From positions 1-36,371 of the forward strand of contig JAJRUH010000077.1 of the NCBI GenBank assembly GCA_024277895.1: 36,371 bases of DNA. The letters run 5' to 3'. The first letter of the stretch is position 1. Each line of letters begins with the position of its first letter. Both the position numbers and the translations under genes were made by a program. Under the pieces are notes generated by a model. It worked only from the letters and a program-made list of their open reading frames with translations. It had not been told where the DNA came from and ran no database searches. Positions 24,931 through 32,817 of the stretch are shown in pieces. This DNA is from Bacteroidota bacterium. GTDB taxonomy: Bacteria > Bacteroidota > Bacteroidia > Bacteroidales > JAADGE01.

Positions 24931-26196
24931 TCAGAATTGTACTGAAAAAAAATGGAGATTCTCAGAAAAAGAATATGAAACACTCCAATTATTGGCGTCA
25001 GCAATTTTTTTCACAATTGCCAAACCTAAACCGGTACCTTGTTCGGAAGAGTCTGATGTTGAGAAGCGATGAAAAATTTTTTCTTCCGACAACTGTTTTG
25101 ATTTTCCGGTATTTGCAACAGTAAGTTTTTTTTCGGAAAGAGAAATGTATAATTCACCGCATTTTATATTATGCCGAACAGCATTTAAAAATATATTATT
25201 AACCAAAATTTCCGTTAACCCGATATCGGCATTTACAGTAATATCATTTTGAAGGTTTATTTTAATCATAATACTCTTTTGCTCAGCTTGTTCTATAAAA
25301 AAATCCAATTGTTTTTCAATAAGTTTCTTTATTGAAAATGATTCAATTTTTTCAAATTGATTATTATCAATTTTGGAGAGTAATAATAAATTTTTATTAA
25401 GCCTTTTTAATTGATTTACAGTATTATTAAGTGAAGCAAAAATGACTGATTGTGCTTCAGTAATATCTGAACCTTGAATAAGTGTGTCGATTTTTGCCTG
25501 AAAAACAGCAATCGGTGTTTGTAATTCATGAGCTGCATTTTCAACAAATTCGCGCTGGTTTTGATAGATTTTAATGTTCTTTTCAATCAGTTTAAAAATA
25601 CTGTTATTCAGTCGGTTAAATTCTTTAATTTTAGTTTCGGATAATTGCGGTAATTCATATTTATCAATTTCAAAATCTTCTATTTGTTGAAGTGTTGTAT
25701 AGAAAGGTTTCCAAAGGCTTAAAGAAAGTTCTTTATTAATAAAAAATAAACCTGAAAGCAGTAAAATGATTATTACAATAAACAGTAAAGCAATACTTAT
25801 CATTAAATCTTCTGATTCTAACATATTAACTCCGACAGAAAAAGTATAAGGTTTCCCTTCAATTATTACAGGTGAATATAATTCTCGATAAGGTTCATTT
25901 TCTTGTTCTGTTATATTATAATGTGAAGTATTAAATATTGAATCATCGGTTAATCCTTTTGTTTTGATAATTTTAATGTCGTTATTGAATTTATTCCAAA
26001 CCGGTATATCTGTTTCTTTTAACTTTAAGATATATTTTTTCAGAAATTCTGTTTTGTAAGTTATTAAAGTTTCATCTGTATCTTTTATGTATAATTTTTC
26101 AGTAATTATATAAAATAAAGGTGCAACAACGATAAATACTGCTATAGAAAAAATAAGGTAAACTCGTTGAGTTTTATATAATAAATTCTTAGTCAT
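24931..26196 (-). CDS. Sensor histidine kinase
   Basis: A 421-residue inner-membrane kinase with two membrane segments (about 11-31 and 132-153) enclosing a ~100-residue periplasmic sensor region. The phosphoacceptor His223 is in ENAAHELQTPIA. The catalytic domain has the N box (LVNNIFLNAVRHN) and the glycine box GTGLGLAIV. It overlaps the response-regulator gene by 8 nt, so the two are translationally coupled. It probably senses the envelope condition relieved by the downstream efflux set; the signal is unknown. Confidence 0.95.
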   Translation of the reverse strand: MTKNLLYKTQRVYLIFSIAVFIVVAPLFYIITEKLYIKDTDETLITYKTEFLKKYILKLKETDIPVWNKFNNDIKIIKTKGLTDDSIFNTSHYNITEQENEPYRELYSPVIIEGKPYTFSVGVNMLESEDLMISIALLFIVIIILLLSGLFFINKELSLSLWKPFYTTLQQIEDFEIDKYELPQLSETKIKEFNRLNNSIFKLIEKNIKIYQNQREFVENAAHELQTPIAVFQAKIDTLIQGSDITEAQSVIFASLNNTVNQLKRLNKNLLLLSKIDNNQFEKIESFSIKKLIEKQLDFFIEQAEQKSIMIKINLQNDITVNADIGLTEILVNNIFLNAVRHNIKCGELYISLSEKKLTVANTGKSKQLSEEKIFHRFSTSDSSEQGTGLGLAIVKKIADANNWSVSYSFSENLHFFSVQF

Positions 26197-26866
26197 CGTC
26201 CCATTTATAACCTAAACCGTAAATTGCTTTAATATATTTTTTGCAACCGGCATTTTTCAATTTTTTTTTCAGATTTTTGATATGTGCATACACAAAATCG
26301 TGATTATCCATCATATCAGCCATATCGCCTGAAAGGTGTTCTGCAATGGCACTTTTTGAAAGTACTCTGCCTTTATTTCCGATAAGATACAACAATAAGT
26401 CAATTTCTTTTTTTGTAATTTCAAGGCTTATATTATTAATCTTTACAACTTTTGACATCAAGTCAATTTCTATTTCATTAAAGACAATTTTGTTGTTTCC
26501 GCTAAATTGTTTTCGTCTGATTAATGCTTGAATTCTGACTAATAATTCAGATAAATGAAATGGTTTTATCAGGTAGTCATCAGCACCCAAATTAAATCCT
26601 TCGATTCGGGTTTCCAGTGTTTCTTTTGCAGAAAGAATAATAACACCTTCTGTTTTATTTTGTCTTTTTAATTCTTCCAATATTGTAAAACCATTTCCGT
26701 CAGGTAACATTAAATCCAGCAGAATAGTGTCATATTCATAGAGTAAAATTTTTTCTGTTGCTGCGGATAAACTGCTTACCCTTTCACACACAAATTCATT
26801 ATTATTCAGATAACTTTGAATGCTTTCGGCTAATTCTTGTTCGTCTTCTATAAGTAATAACTTCAT
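26189..26866 (-). CDS. OmpR-family response regulator
   Basis: A 225-residue regulator. The receiver domain has acidic residues Glu7-Asp8, phosphoacceptor Asp51 (LLDLMLPDGNG), Ser78 and Lys100 (DDYLIKPF). The C-terminal winged helix-turn-helix ends KKYIKAIYGLGYKW. It is paired with the kinase by an 8-nt overlap. A -7 element TATATTTG ends only 4 nt before the ATG, so the message may be leaderless. Two TTCAAAA boxes 8 nt upstream of it are good candidates for autoregulatory binding. Confidence 0.95.
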   Translation of the reverse strand: MKLLLIEDEQELAESIQSYLNNNEFVCERVSSLSAATEKILLYEYDTILLDLMLPDGNGFTILEELKRQNKTEGVIILSAKETLETRIEGFNLGADDYLIKPFHLSELLVRIQALIRRKQFSGNNKIVFNEIEIDLMSKVVKINNISLEITKKEIDLLLYLIGNKGRVLSKSAIAEHLSGDMADMMDNHDFVYAHIKNLKKKLKNAGCKKYIKAIYGLGYKWDDD

Positions 26867-26870
26867 TTTG

Positions 26871-26904
26871 CAAATATACTTTTCAATTTTGAATATATTT
26901 TGAA
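26871..26904 (-). promoter_or_regulatory. Response-regulator promoter with paired TTCAAAA boxes
   Basis: On the minus strand two TTCAAAA boxes (26898-26904 and 26887-26893) start 11 nt apart, then 8 nt, then TATATTTG (26871-26878). No TTTG is present at -33, as expected for an activator-dependent promoter. An 11-nt period matches the tandem binding of OmpR-type regulators. Confidence 0.7.
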
Positions 26905-27189
26905 TATATTGAAATTAGGTATCAGAGAAAGACAGTATTACGATTAATACTCTGTATATTCATTTATTCCGTAATTTTACTTTCCTAAAATAACAGACAC
27001 GTACCAAAGCCGACTAAAAATTCCGATGCTTTATTTTGATACGAAATTTCAATGTGAATTCTTATACTGCAAAACAGCGAGTATGTATATTTTTAGTTTT
27101 CGTACTTTTCTTTTCAATTTATTGCCGTTAAAAATAATACTTTAATCATATATTTAAATTATTTCACACTGAAAGTATTAAAACAAATA
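26905..27189. other. Intergenic region between divergent units
   Basis: No coding frame is supported. It holds a hairpin of AGTATT/AATACT with flanking ACA/TGT pairs (26932-26955) without a T-run. Otherwise it is AT-rich sequence between the response-regulator promoter and the cassette promoter. Confidence 0.5.
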
Positions 27190-27220
27190 TTAGTTAGTCT
27201 TAATTTTTAAAGTACCTTTG
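27190..27220 (+). promoter_or_regulatory. Promoter of the head-group cassette
   Basis: TTAG (27190-27193), 19 nt, then TACCTTTG (27213-27220): the -7 element is perfect and the -33 element has one mismatch. Transcription should begin near 27225, giving a leader of about 205 nt. Confidence 0.75.
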
Positions 27221-27224
27221 CAGC

Positions 27225-27430
27225 GGATTACACATCTTTTGATACCAATTCATTTACTGTCATTTTTATTGATAAGCTTCTGAAGCAGGCAACTGTCTCG
27301 CCGGCAGACTTCATACTTAATAATTGAGTTATCAACCGATCCAAGCATCAAAGTACTAAAAATTAGTACGCATAAGTGCCCCTGAACGAGCGTTTACGTT
27401 ATTTCTTTGATGACACCAATTGAATAAAAT
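27225..27430 (+). ncRNA. Structured 5' leader, candidate riboswitch-like element
   Basis: The leader contains several perfect complementary segments. Stem A: TTGATAA (27269-27275) with TTATCAA (27329-27335), enclosing TGAAG/CTTCA (27281-27285, 27309-27313) and CTGTC/GGCAG (27293-27297, 27303-27307). Stem B: CATCAAAG (27346-27353) with CTTTGATG (27405-27412), enclosing GTACTAA/TTAGTAC (27353-27359, 27363-27369). The sequence TTTGAT at 27238-27243 can also pair with ATCAAA at 27347-27352, so it competes with stem B. Stem B ends 18 nt before the start codon. It has no match to a riboswitch class I know. Pairing was found by eye only. Confidence 0.5.
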
Positions 27431-28237
27431 ATGAATATTAAATCAGATTATTATGATGATGACAATCGTATTACTACTGCATTACTTCTTGCTGCCGGAA
27501 CAGGCAGTCGTCTTTTCCCTTTAACTAAAAACTATCCCAAATGTCTTACCCTTGTAAATAAAAAATCAATTCTTGAAAGATTAGTAACAAATTTGAAAAA
27601 ACAAGGATTTACCCGACTTGTAATAGTTACAGGTTACGAAAAAGAATGTATTATGGATTTTTTGAGCAGTAAATCAGGAAACTTAAAAATAGAGTACATT
27701 TACAGCCCTCTATACAGAACCACAAACAACATTTATTCTCTTTGGATGGCTCGCAATATAATAGACGAACCTTTTGTTCTGTTTGAAAGCGATTTGATTT
27801 TAAACACATCATTGCTTAATGAAATGGTTTTTCCTGATAAAATGGCTGTTGCTCTAATGCAACCGTGGCTTAACGGTACAACTGTGTCAATTAACAAACT
27901 AAATCAGGTTACTCAATTTCAAAAAGGAACAACAGATAAGTATTCTGATATTCGTTATAAAACTGTTAATATTTATAGTTTTTCACTTTCAACTTGGCGG
28001 GCAATTGTTAAAAAGCTCAATCAATATATTTCAGAAGGCAGTGTTAATTGTTATTATGAAGCCGTTTTTTCGGATATGATTGATGATAAAAGTTTGTCGC
28101 TTGAATCAGTTTCGTTTGACCATAAACCATGGTACGAGATTGACACTATTTATGATTTGGCTGAAGCAGAAAAACTTTTCCCTGCAGAAATAAAAAAACG
28201 GATTAGATCAGAAGCAGTAACAATACAGAGAATATAG
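27431..28237 (+). CDS. Sugar-phosphate/phosphocholine-type nucleotidyltransferase
   Basis: A 268-residue NTP transferase of the LicC/phosphocholine cytidylyltransferase type. The nucleotide-binding signature is LAAGTGSRLFPLTKNYPKC at residues ~21-39, the metal-binding region is FVLFESDLILN, and the C-terminus has the family ending WYEIDTIYDLAEAEKLF. It would activate a phosphorylated small alcohol or phosphonate with CTP (or another NTP). It is the first gene of a three-gene unit, 8 nt upstream of the PLP enzyme, behind a ~205-nt structured leader. LicC-type specificity (choline versus ethanolamine or phosphonate) cannot be read from the sequence. Confidence 0.88.
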   Translation: MNIKSDYYDDDNRITTALLLAAGTGSRLFPLTKNYPKCLTLVNKKSILERLVTNLKKQGFTRLVIVTGYEKECIMDFLSSKSGNLKIEYIYSPLYRTTNNIYSLWMARNIIDEPFVLFESDLILNTSLLNEMVFPDKMAVALMQPWLNGTTVSINKLNQVTQFQKGTTDKYSDIRYKTVNIYSFSLSTWRAIVKKLNQYISEGSVNCYYEAVFSDMIDDKSLSLESVSFDHKPWYEIDTIYDLAEAEKLFPAEIKKRIRSEAVTIQRI

Positions 28238-28245
28238 AACAGAGA

Positions 28246-29352
28246 ATGAAATACATACCGGAAAATAAATATACAACACAAGCCGAAAAATACGAATACA
28301 TTTCAAAGCAACACGGCGGTTATTACAGGCATAATTTTACCGACCATGCTTACTTATATAATCTTTATTTTCCGCCCGAAGCAGTATTTGCACATCTGAA
28401 AGATAAAATTCAAGATTTAGTATTAAATTACCCCGTGGCACAAGATGCACTTGCCGAACTTATCGGAAAAATAATCGGGCAACCAACCAAGAGAATAGTA
28501 GTAGGAAACGGTGCTGCCGAAATTATTAAAATTATTTCGGGGCATTTAGCTGAAAAAATAATTGTTCCTGTACCCTCATTTAATGAATATGCAAATGCTG
28601 CACCTGCAGGACATATAATAGAATTTCCGCTCGAATTTCCTTCATTTCAACTTGATACAGACAAATTTGCAGCCGAAGCCATAAAAACGGGAGCCGATAT
28701 AGCTGTTGTTGTAACGCCCAATAATCCTACTTCGATGTTGGTGCCGAAAGCAGAATTAATACGATTGGCAAAAAAACTGGATAAGCACAATTGTATGCTT
28801 ATTATTGATGAATCTTTTCTTGATTTTGCCGAAAATAAAGAACAAATAAGCATGGAAAAGGACATTGATAAGTATCCGAATATTGCTGTTTTAAAAAGTA
28901 TGAGTAAGGCATACGGAATATGCGGACTCAGAATAGGATACATGCTAACGGCTAACTTAGAATTTGCCGCAGCAGTTCGAAACGGTATTCATATTTGGAA
29001 TATTAACGGATTTGCCGAAGAGTTTCTGAGAATATTGCCCAGGTATAAACAAGAATTTGAAGCCGGCTGCGAAAAAGTTAAAAAAGACCGGGATTTATTC
29101 TATAAAAATCTTTGCACTATTGAAGGTATGACTGTTTTTAAACCGGATGCGAACTATATTTTTTGTCGTTTGCCCGATACCGCTTTAAGCGGGCCGGAAA
29201 TTACAAAGCGCCTTTTTATTGAACACAATATTTATATAAAAGACAGTATGGGAAAAACGCAGCCCGATGCAGACAGATATATTCGAATTGCAAGTCGCAC
29301 TAATGAAGAAAACAGTAAACTTATTGAGGCTTTGAAGAACGTAATGTATTAA
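28246..29352 (+). CDS. Class I/II PLP-dependent aminotransferase or decarboxylase (HisC/CobD-like)
   Basis: A 368-residue fold-type I PLP enzyme. Asn160 is in TPNNPTS, Asp188 in IIDES, the Schiff-base lysine is Lys221 in SMSKAYGICGLRIGY, and the carboxylate-binding arginine lies in YIRIASRT near the C-terminus. The pattern fits both histidinol-phosphate aminotransferase and CobD, the threonine-phosphate decarboxylase. No histidine or cobalamin genes are near, so it probably acts on the substrate of its neighbours: by decarboxylation of a phospho-amino acid to an amino-alcohol phosphate, or by transamination to an amino compound. Gaps of 8 and 11 nt to the flanking genes indicate one operon. 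Confidence 0.88.
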   Translation: MKYIPENKYTTQAEKYEYISKQHGGYYRHNFTDHAYLYNLYFPPEAVFAHLKDKIQDLVLNYPVAQDALAELIGKIIGQPTKRIVVGNGAAEIIKIISGHLAEKIIVPVPSFNEYANAAPAGHIIEFPLEFPSFQLDTDKFAAEAIKTGADIAVVVTPNNPTSMLVPKAELIRLAKKLDKHNCMLIIDESFLDFAENKEQISMEKDIDKYPNIAVLKSMSKAYGICGLRIGYMLTANLEFAAAVRNGIHIWNINGFAEEFLRILPRYKQEFEAGCEKVKKDRDLFYKNLCTIEGMTVFKPDANYIFCRLPDTALSGPEITKRLFIEHNIYIKDSMGKTQPDADRYIRIASRTNEENSKLIEALKNVMY

Positions 29353-29363
29353 AAATAAACACG

Positions 29364-30002
29364 ATGAATGATAAAAAACAGCCGGGTATGCTTACTTTTG
29401 CCAAAGATTTACCGAATATTTGTTCTCTGTTGGGATTATTAAGTGCAGTGGCAGGAATATATTTTGCAATAACAGGAAATTTTCCTTTGGCAATAATCGG
29501 TGTGTTGTGGGCAGTATTATTCGACTGGTATGACGGAATTATAGCACGAAAAATGAAAGGCAGGACAAAAGTGCAAGGTGAATTCGGAAAGCAATTAGAT
29601 TCAATGATTGATATTGTGAGCTTTGGTATATTACCTGCAATTCTGCTTTTAAGCTATGGAAATTACAGTGTTTGGTTTATACCGGGAGCATTTGTAATTA
29701 TAGCTGTGGCGGCAATTCGTTTGAGTTATTTTAATGTATATGGTCTTATTGACAGTAAAACCTACAAAGGTCTTGCATTGGATAATAATGTGCTTATTCT
29801 GGCTTTTGTCTTTTTATTTGAAAGTTTCTTTGAACATTTATCTTTTTCAATTATTATTTATATTATATTAATGATTTTAGCAGCCTTTAATTTATCATCT
29901 GTCCCAACTCCGAAATTCGGAGGAAAGTGGATATATGTGCTGGTTATTTACGTTTTGATATTAACATCTGTTTTCGGATGGATTATGTATAACAAAATTT
30001 GA
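29364..30002 (+). CDS. CDP-alcohol phosphatidyltransferase (PssA-like)
   Basis: A 212-residue membrane enzyme with about six hydrophobic segments and the family motif DWYDGIIAR ... GKQLDSMID followed by IVSFGILPA, as in phosphatidylserine synthase. Between AR and the conserved glycine there are 12 residues rather than the canonical eight, so the loop near the active site is extended by four. Reaction: transfer of a phospho-alcohol between a CDP-linked donor and an alcohol acceptor, usually in lipid head-group formation. As third gene after a nucleotidyltransferase and a PLP enzyme, it would use their CDP-activated amino compound as donor. Confidence 0.9.
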   Translation: MNDKKQPGMLTFAKDLPNICSLLGLLSAVAGIYFAITGNFPLAIIGVLWAVLFDWYDGIIARKMKGRTKVQGEFGKQLDSMIDIVSFGILPAILLLSYGNYSVWFIPGAFVIIAVAAIRLSYFNVYGLIDSKTYKGLALDNNVLILAFVFLFESFFEHLSFSIIIYIILMILAAFNLSSVPTPKFGGKWIYVLVIYVLILTSVFGWIMYNKI

Positions 30003-30025
30003 AAATATGAAATAAAAAATTATTT

Positions 30026-30056
30026 TGTCAGAGAGTTTTTTGCATGGAACCTGACA
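30026..30056. repeat. Inverted repeat between convergent units
   Basis: TGTCAG (30026-30031) and CTGACA (30051-30056), 6 bp with a 19-nt loop, in the gap between the convergent cassette and batE. It has no T-run after it, so terminator function is doubtful. Confidence 0.3.
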
Positions 30057-30158
30057 CATATACATTAAGCTCCATAACACACACATTATCAAAACCTTCC
30101 AAATATAAAAATTAAATTTATTACAGACTAAATTATTGGTATTGAGAATTATATTTCT

Positions 30159-30920
30159 TTACAATATCATTAAACCGTTTTTTTTAATCCATGCTTTTCT
30201 GCCGTCAGTTAATGTAATTTCACACCAATCTCCGTTTTTGTTTTTAATTTTCACTTTATATCCTTCATACATTTTAAAAAGATCGGCAGCAGAATTGTCG
30301 GGAGAACTTTTTGCAGTAATTTCTTTATTAATTACAATCCCTGTGTTATGTGCATTTATCTGAAACATCTGATATTGCATAAACACAAATGTTATGAGCG
30401 AAAAGAACAAAAGAAACGATGCAAATAATAAACGCAGCTTTTTTGCTTTGGAGTTTTCGGCAATGAAATATAAATACATAAGACCCAAAAATAAAATAAA
30501 AAACGTCAAACTTAAGAATCCCCAAAAATCGCGGGACTTCATAAAAGTAATTTGTCGAAAAATTCTTACCGGAAATATTTTAGGCACTTCGGGGGGAAGA
30601 TTTTTTACACGTAATTTTGTCAATTCAAGGTTGTAATTTACATCGTCGTCATTCGGATTAAGCATTTTTGCTTTTTCATAATAATAAATTGCCTTGCCGA
30701 TTTTATTCAAACGATAATAGGTATTTGCTGTATTATAAAACAATTCAGGAGAAATAAAACCTTCTGATATGGTTTGTTCGTACAGTTTTGCAGCTTTTTC
30801 AAATTTATTTTGTGAATATAAAGTATTTGCTTGTCTAAATGTTTTATTTGCAGTATTATTTCCGGCAAACAGACTGACACTCAACAAAAGAAATAAACTG
30901 ATATATGTAATTTTTTTCAT
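30159..30920 (-). CDS. batE: BatE: TPR and SH3-like membrane protein
   Basis: A 253-residue protein from the ATG at 30920, which gives a clean signal peptide (MKKITYISLFLLLSVSLFAG); the longer frame from 30980 would overlap batD by about 60 nt. Two TPR units (FRQANTLYSQNKFEKAAKLYE and ELFYNTANTYYRLNKIGKAI) are followed by two membrane segments (about residues 135-185) and a C-terminal SH3-like domain (TGIVINKEITAKSSP to WIKKNGLMIL). BatE is part of the Bacteroides aerotolerance (Bat) complex. The start lies 1 nt after the batD stop. Confidence 0.88.
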   Translation of the reverse strand: MKKITYISLFLLLSVSLFAGNNTANKTFRQANTLYSQNKFEKAAKLYEQTISEGFISPELFYNTANTYYRLNKIGKAIYYYEKAKMLNPNDDDVNYNLELTKLRVKNLPPEVPKIFPVRIFRQITFMKSRDFWGFLSLTFFILFLGLMYLYFIAENSKAKKLRLLFASFLLFFSLITFVFMQYQMFQINAHNTGIVINKEITAKSSPDNSAADLFKMYEGYKVKIKNKNGDWCEITLTDGRKAWIKKNGLMIL

Positions 30921-30921
30921 T

Positions 30922-32769
30922 TTATGAAAGTTTATGTTCAAGTTCGTTAATAATTCGTGCGGCTTCATTATAAATATCATTCATTCCTTTTCCTTCGGAC
31001 GTTGTTGAATATTGTGCATATCCGCATTCGTCAACAAGGGATAATAAGCTGCTTATTAGGTTTTTATCAATGTTTTTTGTATTTAAAATTTGTTCAACGG
31101 TATCTTTTGTTAAAGAGTCTGCGTTAACGGACATTTTGTCTTTCAAATAGCCCCAAATACTGTTTAAAATCTCACGATAAAAATCATTTTCATTTCCTGT
31201 TTCCATAAATTCAGCAGCTCTTTTTAATCTTTTTTGAGAAATTTTTCCTGCTTTTTTCTTTCTTACAGCTGAAACATCTGCATTTATTTTAAGATATTTT
31301 TTTCTGAAATAAATAATAGATGCAAACAGAAGTATTAAAACTAAATATGCGAACCGAAAAAAAACAGAACCGACAAAACCGGAATTGATTTTTCTCAATT
31401 TGCTTTTTTCTTTAATATAACGAATATCTTTGTTCGAAACAATATTTTCGTTACCTGCATCAGAGTTATATGTTTTCCCTTTAGTTACGTGAAAATCAAT
31501 AGGTTCGGTAGTAACCGTTTTAAATTTCCCGTATTTAGAATTAAAATATACAAAATCAACCGAAGGGATTTGATAGTTGCCTTCTTTTTCCGCTGTTATT
31601 ATAAAATTAAAAATTTTATTGCCGTTTTCTCCGTTTTTATCGTATTTATCATTTAATTCTGTTTCAGGTTTGAAATGTTTCAGATGTTCAGGTAAATCAA
31701 GATTTAAGTCTGTAAGCATATACAAATTTCCGGTTCCCGAAACGGTTATTTTCAAATCAGCACTTTCGTCAGTTTTAATATTCCGTGTATCAATTTCTGC
31801 TTTTACGGAAACATTTGTACCCGTAAAACCTGAAAAGTTTTGCGGTACAGGTTCAGGTAAAGGTTTAACTGTAATAATATGTTTTTTCGTCCTTAAACGC
31901 TTATTAATCAGCTTATAATTATCAATAATATTTCCGAAAAAGTCTCTTGATTTTCCGTCTTTTTTCTTTATTTGCAAAGAAATTTCGTACGGATTTATTG
32001 TGTATCTCCCCGGCTTAACAGCAAAAAGCAATGTCTGTTTTAATAAAGCAACACTGTACTTTTTTCCGTTAATCAGTTCGTTATGAAATTTTATTTGTCG
32101 CGGTTCCTGTAATTTTTTAGTCCAAAATCCGGAGTAATCGGGAAATTTGATTTCGGAAATATTTTGAAAATCGGTTCGGGTATAAATTTTTGTTGTTGCA
32201 GTAATAAATTCACCGTTATAGACTGATGTTTTGCTCAAATCGGTTCTTAAAAAAATATCTTCTTTTGTATTTATTTTTTGTTTTCCTGTATTTGAGATTT
32301 TTTTCTTATTTTTATTACTTGCTTTACCTCCTGTTATTTTTATTTGCAGAGAATTTGATTTATAGGTTTCTCCGTCAACGACAACTTCCGCCGGCTTAAT
32401 TGTATGGGTTCCGGGTTTAGAACAAGAAATATTATAAGTGTATGAATTTGTAAAAGTTTTAGAACTTTTTCCGTTTATTATTTGGAATGAAGAAAAAGAA
32501 GAAGTCATTGGTCCGGAAATAACATCAAAATCGCTGAAATTAGGAGGTGTAAAATTTTCAGCTTCCTGATTGACTTCAAATTTTACTTGGAATATTTCTC
32601 CTGCTTCGGCAATTTTTTCTGAACTTGCATTAAAATGTACATCTTTTTTATCCTTGGAAGAAGTTTTAGTTTCTTCATTTTTTTTGCTTTGTTCCGAACT
32701 TTGCTGTTCATTGCTGCATTGAGTAAAAAACATTAATAATACGGAAGAAAATATAAATATATTTTTCAT
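30922..32769 (-). CDS. batD: BatD: large membrane-anchored aerotolerance protein
   Basis: A 615-residue protein with a lipoprotein-like N-terminus (FFTQC), a Lys/Ser-rich linker, a BatD domain built of Ig-like strands (about residues 45-440), one membrane helix near 470-487 and a cytoplasmic helical tail (KRLKRAAEFMETGNENDFY to INELEHKLS). BatD helps resistance to oxygen exposure in Bacteroides, with BatA/BatB VWA proteins; the mechanism is unclear. The downstream batE start is 1 nt away. Two BatD-type domains occur side by side at this locus. Confidence 0.9.
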   Translation of the reverse strand: MKNIFIFSSVLLMFFTQCSNEQQSSEQSKKNEETKTSSKDKKDVHFNASSEKIAEAGEIFQVKFEVNQEAENFTPPNFSDFDVISGPMTSSFSSFQIINGKSSKTFTNSYTYNISCSKPGTHTIKPAEVVVDGETYKSNSLQIKITGGKASNKNKKKISNTGKQKINTKEDIFLRTDLSKTSVYNGEFITATTKIYTRTDFQNISEIKFPDYSGFWTKKLQEPRQIKFHNELINGKKYSVALLKQTLLFAVKPGRYTINPYEISLQIKKKDGKSRDFFGNIIDNYKLINKRLRTKKHIITVKPLPEPVPQNFSGFTGTNVSVKAEIDTRNIKTDESADLKITVSGTGNLYMLTDLNLDLPEHLKHFKPETELNDKYDKNGENGNKIFNFIITAEKEGNYQIPSVDFVYFNSKYGKFKTVTTEPIDFHVTKGKTYNSDAGNENIVSNKDIRYIKEKSKLRKINSGFVGSVFFRFAYLVLILLFASIIYFRKKYLKINADVSAVRKKKAGKISQKRLKRAAEFMETGNENDFYREILNSIWGYLKDKMSVNADSLTKDTVEQILNTKNIDKNLISSLLSLVDECGYAQYSTTSEGKGMNDIYNEAARIINELEHKLS

Positions 32770-32817
32770 ATTTAACTAATAATAAACAGTTTAACTTATT
32801 TGTAATTATAAGTTATT

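Noticed and set aside
27236-27421. Imperfect direct repeat (TTTGAT...CCAATT) flanking the leader as recombination or attachment sites
   Set aside because: No integrase or element is present, and the TTTGAT parts are better explained as competing RNA pairing strands.
30921-30980. Twenty-residue N-terminal extension of BatE
   Set aside because: It overlaps batD and would bury the signal peptide; the ATG at 30920 is 1 nt after the batD stop.
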